Virus record (IMG/VR): IMGVR_UViG_3300042878_001565
Span: 1-64,000 of that record
Length of the DNA: 64,000 nucleotides
Reading direction: 5' to 3' (one strand)
Source of the DNA: a virus
The notes beneath the pieces were generated by a model, which was not told the origin of the DNA, did not search any database, and was given only the letters and a program-made list of their open reading frames with translations. Positions within the stretch are counted from its first letter, which is position 1. Each line of letters starts with the position of its first letter. This document shows, piece after piece, positions 1 to 7,671 of this stretch. Position numbers and translations under genes: made by a program.

Positions 1-1
1 A

Positions 2-223
2 AAAGAAACATTAGAAGAAGCTGCTGAAAAATACATAGTAGAGGACAACAACAACAGGTACTACAATGATTTTATTGAAGGTGCTAAATACCAAGCAGAA
101 AGAATGTATAGTGAGGAAGAAGTATTGCAATTATTATATAAGAGAGATTTATACTTACTTAATAGAGATGAAACAGTAGAATTAGAATTACCCGAAGAAT
201 GGTTTGAACAATTTAAAAAATAG
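2..223 (+). CDS. Hypothetical protein, C-terminal part (5' end outside window)
   Basis: An open frame runs from the first bases of the window to a TAG stop and gives about 73 residues of a protein whose start lies upstream. It is charged and rich in Glu and Tyr. The stretch FIEGAKYQAERMYSEEEV resembles short uncharacterised phage proteins that share an 'EGAKWQ.ERMYSEEEV' pattern; that resemblance is from memory, not a search. No catalytic motif is visible. The next gene starts one base after the stop, so the two are probably co-transcribed. Confidence 0.7.
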   Translation, partial: KETLEEAAEKYIVEDNNNRYYNDFIEGAKYQAERMYSEEEVLQLLYKRDLYLLNRDETVELELPEEWFEQFKK

Positions 224-224
224 C

Positions 225-554
225 ATGAAACCTGCAAGAACTATCTACATCAAGCATTCAGGTAGTTTAACTGCAAAAGAAGTCTTTGAAATGATTTCAG
301 AAAATACTTCCAGAACTGAAGATTATGAACAATCTAAAAAGAAAGAAATGAAAACAATCACACGTTCAGTAATAACTCTAATGGAAATTCCAAAAGAGTT
401 TCACGATCATCCAGTACTAAAAAGACCTAAAATACATACGTATCTTGAATGTCACATAGATGGATTACCAGATGATGATTTTACAAAATGGTTGGTAAAA
501 ACATACCCAACTATAAAAAGAAAGATCAGTTTCTTAATTCACATAAACTTTTAA
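225..554 (+). CDS. Hypothetical protein, 109 aa
   Basis: I chose the ATG at 225 (MKPARTIYIK) instead of an in-frame TTG at 204, because the ATG lies one base after the previous stop and the TTG would overlap that gene. The protein is basic and probably globular, with an N-terminal beta-like segment and a Lys/Glu helix around residues 30-45. No known domain is recognised. It is tightly linked to the genes on both sides and so belongs to the start of the replication-associated operon. Confidence 0.65.
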   Translation: MKPARTIYIKHSGSLTAKEVFEMISENTSRTEDYEQSKKKEMKTITRSVITLMEIPKEFHDHPVLKRPKIHTYLECHIDGLPDDDFTKWLVKTYPTIKRKISFLIHINF

Positions 555-914
555 GTGATATATATTGAATCAGAATGCGAACCAGAAGGTTCCATTGAAA
601 CAATTGTAGGAGTTTATTTAGAATTATCAGATGATGCAATCGCAGCAATTAGACAGGCATCGGCAGTATTACAAATACACGAGTCGTTTGACCACATTCA
701 ATTGTATATAGAAACAGCCTTTGGTGAAAATAAAAGTAAGTTGGTTACTGAAGAAGGAATACCAACAGAATGGAGATACGATACAGAAGTCATACGTATC
801 TACGGTAATACATTTAACTATAGAGCCCAAGGTAAATGGGATTCACGTGACTTGTATGAAAGCAAAGACTTTGAAATTAAAAACCTTAATAAACAAGAAA
901 AATGGACAGATTAA
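555..914 (+). CDS. Hypothetical protein, 119 aa, GTG start
   Basis: The frame opens with GTG directly after the TAA of the previous gene, and there is no internal ATG to use instead, so GTG is the likely start. The protein is acidic (SECEPEGSIE near the N-terminus, LELSDDAIAAIRQASAVL around residue 25) and ends 13 bases inside the next gene, which suggests translational coupling to the MoxR-type ATPase. I do not recognise the family. A role alongside the ATPase is inference from position only. Confidence 0.6.
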   Translation: MIYIESECEPEGSIETIVGVYLELSDDAIAAIRQASAVLQIHESFDHIQLYIETAFGENKSKLVTEEGIPTEWRYDTEVIRIYGNTFNYRAQGKWDSRDLYESKDFEIKNLNKQEKWTD

Positions 915-2086
915 AATTAAATTCAGACGAGATTAAAGTAACATTGAAACACATTATTGAAAACAATAAAAACTTGCAAGCGCGTGGTAAAAAACCAGTT
1001 GCAATATCTATATGTGGTCCGGCTGGACTTGGTAAAACATCTTCTGTTCAAGAATTAAAAGAAGAATTAGGTATCAAACATTTCGAAAAGATTAATCTTG
1101 GACAAATGGATGAACTTGGTGATTTAGTTGGTATTCCTGTAAAAGAATACTGGATGACTACACCAGAAGGAAAAGGTAAATGGATTGATGAAGCGGTGAT
1201 AACTGAATTCAGAACTCAAGGATACACATTAACCAACAACTCACGCATGGGTTACTCAAAACCATCATGGATTGCAGGTAAAGGTGAAGGTGGTGTATTA
1301 GTTCTTGATGATTACACTCGTGCTCAACCAAGATTCATGCAAGCAATCATGGAAATTATCAATGATCAAGAATATATTTCATGGAAATTACCAAAGAATT
1401 GGACTGTAATCTTAACAGAAAATCCTGATGATGGAACATATAATGTTACTGACATGGATGCTGCTGCACGTTCAAGATTCATTACAATCGATATGAAATT
1501 TGAGGTTGAACCTTGGGCTGCATGGGCTGCAAAAGATGGTATTGATGAGAGATGTATCAACTTTATGTTGATGAATCCAGAGATCATTAAACCAGAAACA
1601 CCAGAGGTAAATCCAAGGGTTCTTGTTAAGTTCTTCGACTCATTGATTTCTATTCCTGATTTCAACGAACAACTACCATTGATTCAAATCATTGGTGAAG
1701 GTTCAGCAGGTCCTGAAGTAACGAGTATGTTCACGTCATTCATCCATAACAAGATGGACAAAATGATTTCTCCTAAAGAGATCTTGGACTTGACAAAACC
1801 GTTCGAAGGTATTGCACACAAAATTAAAGAACTTGTCAAAGAAGGCGTGGATTATCGTGCTGATTTAGGATACGTGTTAACAACGCGTTTGATTAACCAC
1901 ATGTTGATTAATGTTACAGACAAAGAAATCACTACAAAGTTCTTGGAAAGAGTTAAAGACTTAACTACAAGCGATGTACTTGGTGCAGATTTAAAATTTG
2001 TAATTGCAAAAAAAGTAATCAGTTCAAACAACAAATACAATTCATTGTTGATTGACGCTGATATTGTTGACATGATATTAGATTAA
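902..2086 (+). CDS. MoxR-type AAA+ ATPase
   Basis: This 394-aa protein is a P-loop AAA+ ATPase. Walker A is GPAGLGKT at about residues 39-46. Walker B is VLVLDD with the acidic pair at 136-137. Sensor 1 is the Asn in ILTENPDD (about 173), and an arginine-finger-like AAARSRF follows at about 188. The order and spacing match the MoxR family, whose members usually remodel or insert cofactors into partner proteins, often ones with von Willebrand A domains. The next gene, 3 bases downstream, shows no DxSxS metal site, so its partner is unknown. crAss-like phages commonly carry an AAA+ ATPase near their replication genes. Confidence 0.85.
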   Translation: MDRLKLNSDEIKVTLKHIIENNKNLQARGKKPVAISICGPAGLGKTSSVQELKEELGIKHFEKINLGQMDELGDLVGIPVKEYWMTTPEGKGKWIDEAVITEFRTQGYTLTNNSRMGYSKPSWIAGKGEGGVLVLDDYTRAQPRFMQAIMEIINDQEYISWKLPKNWTVILTENPDDGTYNVTDMDAAARSRFITIDMKFEVEPWAAWAAKDGIDERCINFMLMNPEIIKPETPEVNPRVLVKFFDSLISIPDFNEQLPLIQIIGEGSAGPEVTSMFTSFIHNKMDKMISPKEILDLTKPFEGIAHKIKELVKEGVDYRADLGYVLTTRLINHMLINVTDKEITTKFLERVKDLTTSDVLGADLKFVIAKKVISSNNKYNSLLIDADIVDMILD

Positions 2087-2089
2087 AAA

Positions 2090-3091
2090 ATGAAAGTATT
2101 CAATCATGCAATCTTATTACCCCAGGAACTTTATTCTGGGGTTGATAAGATAACAGTATTAAATAATAATGGAATTGGATTCAAAAGTTATTCGTTTATA
2201 GCGATGTACATGGAGAATCAAAGAACAGGTAAATGTGCAAGTAAAGAAATAGATGAAGACGTTAAAGAAGCAATGTTTGATTTAGGAAATCAAGTCATTT
2301 ATGCTACAAAAAATTATGGCTTCAATGATATACCTGCTATATGTACCAAACCATCTTTTGAAAAAAAATTAAGACATCGTATTGTAGGAATAACTGATTT
2401 TTCTCAATATCGATTTATAACAATTGAAAAATTGTTAGATGTATTGTCCAAAGAAGGAACAAAGTTGCGTGACAATCAGGAACAAACTAAAAAAATTAAT
2501 AGGATCTACGAACTATTATCAAGAGAAGTTGATGAATATGGTGATTTAGGATTAGGTGACTATGTTTACATGCCAGCATTTGCAGTTGTATCGACACCAG
2601 AAACATGGGAACATTTGGTCATGAAAATTCCTGGAAAGATTGCAAGTGCAACTTGTTTCATATCAGATGCGGATGTAAACCTAATCCATCCTAAAGAAAT
2701 AATTCATTTCTCAAATCGAAAAGTGCTAGATGAAAAATCATTCTTTACATTAAGAGCATTACTTGAATCAACTGAAACTGAAGGGATGGCGTTAAAATTA
2801 ATTGATGGTTGTAATATTAGTAAATCATTAATGTATGTAGCATTATTAATAAATCATTTAAGGCTTGGTTTAGTTCGCCAAAAGAAAAGTCCGTTACCAA
2901 ATGTATCATTATGGTTTACAATGCACAACATGTTAACAGTAGATCAAATTGTAGAAACAATTAATTCTGAACAAGGTGGGTTAAATAAATTAACCAACGA
3001 TAATATGGAATTTATTGCTGATAACTATTATATCTCATCACAACAACAAAGCAGTCATTTTGAATTTAAACTTAAACCAAAAAAGAAGTAA
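2090..3091 (+). CDS. Hypothetical protein, 333 aa, possible partner of the AAA+ ATPase
   Basis: The ATG follows the ATPase stop by 3 bases, so the two are almost certainly co-translated. The sequence is mixed alpha/beta with a Lys-rich tail (KLKPKKK). It lacks the DxSxS metal site expected if it were the VWA partner usual for MoxR ATPases. No catalytic motif is apparent. By position it may be the substrate or adaptor of the ATPase; this is inference. The stop is 1 base before the next start. Confidence 0.7.
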   Translation: MKVFNHAILLPQELYSGVDKITVLNNNGIGFKSYSFIAMYMENQRTGKCASKEIDEDVKEAMFDLGNQVIYATKNYGFNDIPAICTKPSFEKKLRHRIVGITDFSQYRFITIEKLLDVLSKEGTKLRDNQEQTKKINRIYELLSREVDEYGDLGLGDYVYMPAFAVVSTPETWEHLVMKIPGKIASATCFISDADVNLIHPKEIIHFSNRKVLDEKSFFTLRALLESTETEGMALKLIDGCNISKSLMYVALLINHLRLGLVRQKKSPLPNVSLWFTMHNMLTVDQIVETINSEQGGLNKLTNDNMEFIADNYYISSQQQSSHFEFKLKPKKK

Positions 3092-3092
3092 T

Positions 3093-4130
3093 ATGGAAAG
3101 ACAACTAAATGAAGTTGAACAAGTAAACCAGGCATCATTTTATGAAAACCTGGATGAATTAAAATTAAGTGCTAGTGCAATCAAGTTGTTATTAGACAGC
3201 CCAAAATATTATTTTGAGCGTTACGTTCTTGGAAACAAAGAAGAGAAGCGTGGTAAACACTTTGATGAAGGTTCATTGGTTCACGCCTTTGTATTGGAAC
3301 CAGAACACGTACAAGAAAACTTTGTAAACATGGGTGTTGCTGCACCATCAGATAAAACAAAAGATTGTATTGATTACTTACTCGCTTTAGAAAGAAGTGC
3401 AACTGAACTGGAAGAATATTTTCCTGAAATCGTAGAATTTCTGCAAGAAATTAATCTTCACCAAGCACTTGTTGATGACAAAAAACCTAACAAAGAAGGG
3501 TTTATGTTTACAGGAGATGAGAAAAGAGTAGCAAAAATTGTTACTGATAACACCAGAGAGTATTTTAGATTGATGGTTGAAGCACGTGAAAAAACAATTG
3601 TTGATTCAGCTTCTTGGCAAAAATGTTTGGAAAAAGCAGAAGCAATTAACAGCAACCTACATGCTCGTTTCTTATTGAACGCAACTAAATCAACTGATGA
3701 AATCAGATTTGAATTAGAGTTGTCGGATAAACCAGCAGAATTAAAATACCAAATTAAAGGTGTTCTGGATGTAATCAAAGTTGATCGTGAAACAAAAACG
3801 ATTTACGTAAGTGATGTTAAAACAACCAATGGTACATTGAAAGATTTTGTAACATCTTCAGAAAAATTCAACTACTGGTTGCAAGAAGCTATCTATAATC
3901 GATTAGCACAATCATTAACTGTTGGAGCTGCATTTGATTACAAAGTAGTGTTTCATTTCATTGTTGTTGACAGAAACAATGACGTGTATTGTTTCCCTGT
4001 ATCTGAAGAATCGTCAGCAATGTGGAATGAAAACTTGAAAGAATTAATTAATGTAAAAGTTGATTATCATATTGCAAAACAAGACTTCACTTTACCATAC
4101 GAATTTGCAAACAATTTAATATCTTTGTAG
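3093..4130 (+). CDS. RecE/RecB-like PD-(D/E)XK nuclease
   Basis: The start is set at ATG 3093, one base after the previous stop; an upstream in-frame start at 3015 lies inside the preceding gene. The 345-aa protein has the layout of RecE/exonuclease VIII and related PD-(D/E)XK nucleases. An N-terminal LSASAIKLLLDSPKYYF segment is followed by GSLVHAFVLEPE (the conserved G..VH..LEP motif), then Asp226 in GVLDVIK and, 14 residues on, the catalytic D241-V-K243 in SDVKTT. A conserved YNRLAQ helix follows. Such enzymes resect double-stranded DNA ends for single-strand annealing recombination. crAss-like phages typically encode a PD-(D/E)XK nuclease in this block. Confidence 0.8.
   Translation: MERQLNEVEQVNQASFYENLDELKLSASAIKLLLDSPKYYFERYVLGNKEEKRGKHFDEGSLVHAFVLEPEHVQENFVNMGVAAPSDKTKDCIDYLLALERSATELEEYFPEIVEFLQEINLHQALVDDKKPNKEGFMFTGDEKRVAKIVTDNTREYFRLMVEAREKTIVDSASWQKCLEKAEAINSNLHARFLLNATKSTDEIRFELELSDKPAELKYQIKGVLDVIKVDRETKTIYVSDVKTTNGTLKDFVTSSEKFNYWLQEAIYNRLAQSLTVGAAFDYKVVFHFIVVDRNNDVYCFPVSEESSAMWNENLKELINVKVDYHIAKQDFTLPYEFANNLISL
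4120..4127 (+). promoter_or_regulatory. Candidate Bacteroidota-type -7 element (TATCTTTG)
   Basis: TATCTTTG matches the Bacteroidota -7 consensus TAnnTTTG exactly. It sits about 21 bases before the ATG at 4149, which leaves a short A/T-rich leader. No good TTTG -33 element is seen at the usual 19-21 base spacing. The element overlaps the last codons of the nuclease gene, so chance is possible. Confidence 0.35.
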
Positions 4131-4148
4131 CCAAATAAATAATTAATT

Positions 4149-4529
4149 ATGTCAGAAGTAAACCAACAAAAAAACATGATGATTGTTTCTCAACTACACA
4201 TGGGAGAACCAACATTTAGCTTAATCGCTGTAACTGATAACTGTCCATACGTGGAGTGTGTTTATACACCACAGACAAAGCAGTTAGCAATCATTACTAA
4301 AACGCAAAAGGATACATTCCATTTCTTTCCAAGACTGGATGACAATGGTGATACAGTTCCTGCAAAACGTAGAGTTGATGGTCGTAATCTATACAAAGAA
4401 GAGCGTAAACAGATTAAAACTTTTTACGAATACTATCTTTCAGATGAAAAAGAAATCATTGCTTTCATAAACTTATTTGCAGTAAATGCAGAAGGTTTTA
4501 AAATTGCAAATTTCACAAAGAAAAAATAA
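4149..4529 (+). CDS. Hypothetical protein, 126 aa
   Basis: An ATG lies 18 bases after the nuclease stop and is preceded by A/T-rich sequence. The protein has beta-rich N-terminal two thirds (FSLIAVTDNCPYVECVYTP, QLAIITKTQKDTFHFF) and a basic C-terminus. A Lys/Arg cluster at about residues 78-95 could contact nucleic acid. The family is not recognised. It is the last gene before a clear hairpin terminator, which makes it the end of the first transcription unit. Confidence 0.7.
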   Translation: MSEVNQQKNMMIVSQLHMGEPTFSLIAVTDNCPYVECVYTPQTKQLAIITKTQKDTFHFFPRLDDNGDTVPAKRRVDGRNLYKEERKQIKTFYEYYLSDEKEIIAFINLFAVNAEGFKIANFTKKK

Positions 4530-4545
4530 TAAAATTAACATCTTG

Positions 4546-4581
4546 AAAGTGCGAGGTTCTACTTGAATCTCGCACTTTTTT
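4546..4581 (+). terminator. Rho-independent terminator
   Basis: A perfect 10-bp stem, AAAGTGCGAG / CTCGCACTTT, encloses a 13-base loop and runs straight into a T tract (six T). It sits 16 bases after the stop of the 126-aa gene and 12 bases before the next start, so it separates two operons or acts as an attenuator between them. Confidence 0.85.
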
Positions 4582-4593
4582 ATTAACACGCGT

Positions 4594-5022
4594 ATGAGTT
4601 CAGTAGTTAACATAGTGAATTTATGGTATAACGACAATAGATCAGACAAGGTTTATAATGTCAAACTCGAATTATCAGATCCAAACGAACAAAAATGGAT
4701 AGTTGATTTCGAATATGGTAGAAGAGGAAATCATCTTGTTGAAGGCACTAAAACACCAACGCCAACAACATATCAAAAAGCAAAACAAATTTATGATAAA
4801 CTTATTCAATCCAAGGTAAACAAAGGATATGAGTATATTCAAAATCAAGAACAACTTCAAGCAAAAGTTTCATCGATGTTATTAAATCTACTTGATGTAT
4901 TTTACAAAAAAGATTGGATTAGCAACAATGAACTGCAAAAGTTACAAGGAATGTTACGCTCTCAAGATTGGGAGAGTCAACGATTAGCAGAGAAATTAAT
5001 TAATACTAAAATTATAAAATAA
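4594..5022 (+). CDS. WGR-domain protein, 142 aa
   Basis: Residues about 5-75 resemble a WGR domain. They contain a Trp-led strand (LWYNDNRSDKVYNVKLEL), the core DFEYGRRGNHLVEGTKTP that corresponds to the W-G-R-x-G signature (here YGRRG), then a helix (YQKAKQIYDKLIQSKVNKGY) typical of the domain end. WGR domains occur in PARPs, in MolR-like proteins and as stand-alone proteins, and are associated with DNA binding. The C-terminal half is helical. The gene follows a terminator immediately and overlaps the next ATG by 1 base. The function in this phage is unknown. Confidence 0.7.
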   Translation: MSSVVNIVNLWYNDNRSDKVYNVKLELSDPNEQKWIVDFEYGRRGNHLVEGTKTPTPTTYQKAKQIYDKLIQSKVNKGYEYIQNQEQLQAKVSSMLLNLLDVFYKKDWISNNELQKLQGMLRSQDWESQRLAEKLINTKIIK

Positions 5023-5585
5023 TGGGAGCAAGCAATTATACAAATTACGCACGTGCTAAAAACATGAATGAAGCATACAAACAATGTGTTGAAAATGCAG
5101 ATGATGAGTATGGTCACCAAGAAGGTTATTCAGGTGAGATAAATTGTTCAAATGGATTTGCTGATAAAACAAATGCATGGAAAGCAAGCAAATTAAAACT
5201 TGAAGATTACATCAACAAAAATGAAGATGCTGATGGAAAAGGTGGTGATGCCTGGGGTATTTGTTACAAAGAACCTGTAGGAAATGCAAACAAAGTTAAG
5301 TCTGTTGTTGAGCATGCTGTATTTAAAGGAACTCGCAAATGGGAATTGTTATACATACCATCAACGCCAAGCGATTCATGGGTTGGAAAAGGATCTGACA
5401 ATAAAGCAGAAGCTGTAAAAAGAGCCAGAACTTACACTGAAGAAACAGGCGAAACAACTGTTGTTAGAATAGAAAGAAGGCTTGCTAAAGATTCAGGAAG
5501 TAGTCAAGTAGCAAGAATAAATTATAAATCAAGTCCAAAAGAAGACAGAGGAAGTTATGTGTTTTTCGGATTAGCACCATGTTAA
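5022..5585 (+). CDS. Hypothetical protein, 187 aa
   Basis: The ATG overlaps the TAA of the WGR gene, which indicates coupled translation. The N-terminus contains EYGHQEGYSGEI, a pattern (YGH..GYSG.I) seen in small phage and plasmid accessory proteins of unknown role. The middle is rich in Lys, Asp and Gly (NKNEDADGKGGDAWG), and the C-terminal half has an Arg/Lys-rich stretch. No enzyme motif was found. It is followed by the DNA polymerase 2 bases later. Confidence 0.65.
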   Translation: MGASNYTNYARAKNMNEAYKQCVENADDEYGHQEGYSGEINCSNGFADKTNAWKASKLKLEDYINKNEDADGKGGDAWGICYKEPVGNANKVKSVVEHAVFKGTRKWELLYIPSTPSDSWVGKGSDNKAEAVKRARTYTEETGETTVVRIERRLAKDSGSSQVARINYKSSPKEDRGSYVFFGLAPC

Positions 5586-5586
5586 A

Positions 5587-7671
5587 ATGACATTAGCCAA
5601 AGGATACGTATATGATTATGAAACAACAGTTAATTGTTTTCTTGCAGTGTTTATCAACGTGCAGAATCCAAATGACATAGTTTCATTTGAAGTTAGTCAG
5701 TATGAAGATCAGATGCCTGAATACATGGGCTTCTTGCAATCATGCATAAAAAATAAAACATTGCTCGTATCTTACAATGGATTAAAATTTGACAGTCAAA
5801 TTTCAAGATATATACTAACAGAAGGATACAGCAACCGGTTACCCGGTTTTGCTGGTTCTTCGTTGGCTATTTATCAAATAGCACAGGAAGTCATTCGTCG
5901 TAGTAACATACATGAATTTCCAATGTTCCATCCAAAAGATAATCCGTTTAGAGAATGTGACATCCTTGCTATTAACAACTATGATAACCCTGCAAAAAGG
6001 TCATCGTTAAAATGGTTGCAATATAGTATGGATTGGTACAACGTAGAAGACATGGCCAAAAGTCATACAGAAATGCACGATCAAAAAGACATATTGTTAT
6101 TGAAAGCGTATTGTATAAATGACTGCTTATCTACCAGAGAATTGTTTATCAAAAACAAATCAGAGATTCTTTTACGTGGAAACTTATCGAAACACTTTAA
6201 GTTAGACCTACACAATGCGTCTGAACCAAAGTTAGCAAAGAAGATTTTCCTGAAACTGTTAGCTGAAAGAATGGGTGTGCCTGAATACGACCTTAATAAA
6301 AAGAGAACGTATAGAAAGAAGTTAGCTTTGAAAGAAGTCATCTTACCATACATTGCTTTTGAAACACCTGTATTTAAAGAAACATTGCGAAAATTTAAGT
6401 CATTAGTTCTGGATGGTGAAAATCTAAAAGGTTCATTCAATCATGACGTTATCTATCGTGGTATGCCAATTACATTTGCATTAGGTGGAATTCATGGTGC
6501 AAAGAAAGGTATATACAAATCAGATAAAGACTTTATTATAAAGTCCTTTGACGTTACATCGTACTACCCTAACCTTGCTATTAGAAACAAGTGGGCTCCA
6601 GCGCATATTCCAAAAGAATTGTTCTGTGAAATCTATGAAGGATTCTTTGAAGACAGGAAATTGTACAGCAAAAAAGATCCATTGAACTATGTGTATAAAA
6701 TTTTGTTGAATGCAACGTATGGTTTATCGAATGAAGAAAACTCATTCCTAAAGGATTCCATGTTCACTATGCGTATTACAGTAAATGGTCAGCTACTACT
6801 TATCCTATTAATGGAAAAGATATGCGAAACTATTCCTGGAGCACGTCCTGTAATGATTAATACAGATGGTGCAGAGATTATCATTCCAAGAGAATATGAA
6901 GGCTTGTACACACAGCTATGCGAAGAATGGGAAGAACTAACAATGCTTAATCTTGAGTATGAAAACTATCAAAAATTAATTACACCTGACATTAATAACT
7001 ACATCGGTATTTATGAAGGTAAGGAAATTGATGAAGCCACTGCTTTAGAAAGGATTCAAGAGATTCCAAAACCATTAATTAAAAGAACGCGTGATGGAAA
7101 GTTTAAATACTTTGGTGTAAAATGCAAAGGTAGATTTGAGGTTGATAAACCACTGCACAAAAATAAAAGTTACAGAATTAACCGATTGGCATTCTATAAT
7201 TATTTTGTACATGGTACACAACCAGAAGTTACAATTGCACAAAACAAGAGTATATATGATTACTGTGCAGGTGTTAGAGCAAAAGGTGAATGGAAATTTG
7301 TAGCAACTTGTTTAGAAGATGGTTCCATATTGGACAACAAACTTCCAAAAACACTTCGATATTATGTATCCACACAAGGATGCAAACTTCGAAAGTTAAA
7401 AGAAGAATGGGGTGTTCCAGTTAAACCTACAACAGAAGATTTATTTTCAGAACAAACGGTATGGTCAAATACACCTATACTGTTACAAGTAAAATCCATC
7501 AAGCTGGAAGCAGATAAATGCATGGAACAATTAGTAAACAGAGTAGATCCAAAAAAACAATTTGAAGACTATGATGTTGACTATAAATTCTATATCAAAA
7601 AAATAAGAAAAGAGATCAAAAATATTGATCCGGAGTATTCACAAGCAATGCAAGATTTTTATGCAGAATAG
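5587..7671 (+). CDS. Family B DNA polymerase with 3'-5' exonuclease
   Basis: The 694-aa replicative polymerase has all landmark motifs. The exonuclease has Exo I D10-Y-E12, Exo II YNGLKFD (Asp69) and Exo III Y175-C-I-N-D179. The polymerase has motif A SFDVTSYYPN (Asp322), motif B K371-I-L-L-N-A-T-Y-G and motif C NTDG (Asp427). Motif C reads NTDG instead of the canonical DTDS, so the first Asp is Asn425, but the catalytic Asp pair (322, 427) is kept. It is compact compared with typical family B enzymes of 750-900 aa. crAss-like phages use either family A or family B polymerases, and this one belongs to the family B carriers. The last 11 bases overlap the next gene's start. Confidence 0.92.
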   Translation: MTLAKGYVYDYETTVNCFLAVFINVQNPNDIVSFEVSQYEDQMPEYMGFLQSCIKNKTLLVSYNGLKFDSQISRYILTEGYSNRLPGFAGSSLAIYQIAQEVIRRSNIHEFPMFHPKDNPFRECDILAINNYDNPAKRSSLKWLQYSMDWYNVEDMAKSHTEMHDQKDILLLKAYCINDCLSTRELFIKNKSEILLRGNLSKHFKLDLHNASEPKLAKKIFLKLLAERMGVPEYDLNKKRTYRKKLALKEVILPYIAFETPVFKETLRKFKSLVLDGENLKGSFNHDVIYRGMPITFALGGIHGAKKGIYKSDKDFIIKSFDVTSYYPNLAIRNKWAPAHIPKELFCEIYEGFFEDRKLYSKKDPLNYVYKILLNATYGLSNEENSFLKDSMFTMRITVNGQLLLILLMEKICETIPGARPVMINTDGAEIIIPREYEGLYTQLCEEWEELTMLNLEYENYQKLITPDINNYIGIYEGKEIDEATALERIQEIPKPLIKRTRDGKFKYFGVKCKGRFEVDKPLHKNKSYRINRLAFYNYFVHGTQPEVTIAQNKSIYDYCAGVRAKGEWKFVATCLEDGSILDNKLPKTLRYYVSTQGCKLRKLKEEWGVPVKPTTEDLFSEQTVWSNTPILLQVKSIKLEADKCMEQLVNRVDPKKQFEDYDVDYKFYIKKIRKEIKNIDPEYSQAMQDFYAE

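Noticed and set aside
2090-3091. VWA partner for the MoxR ATPase
   Set aside because: No DxSxS motif is found in the 333-aa sequence, so I leave it as unknown.
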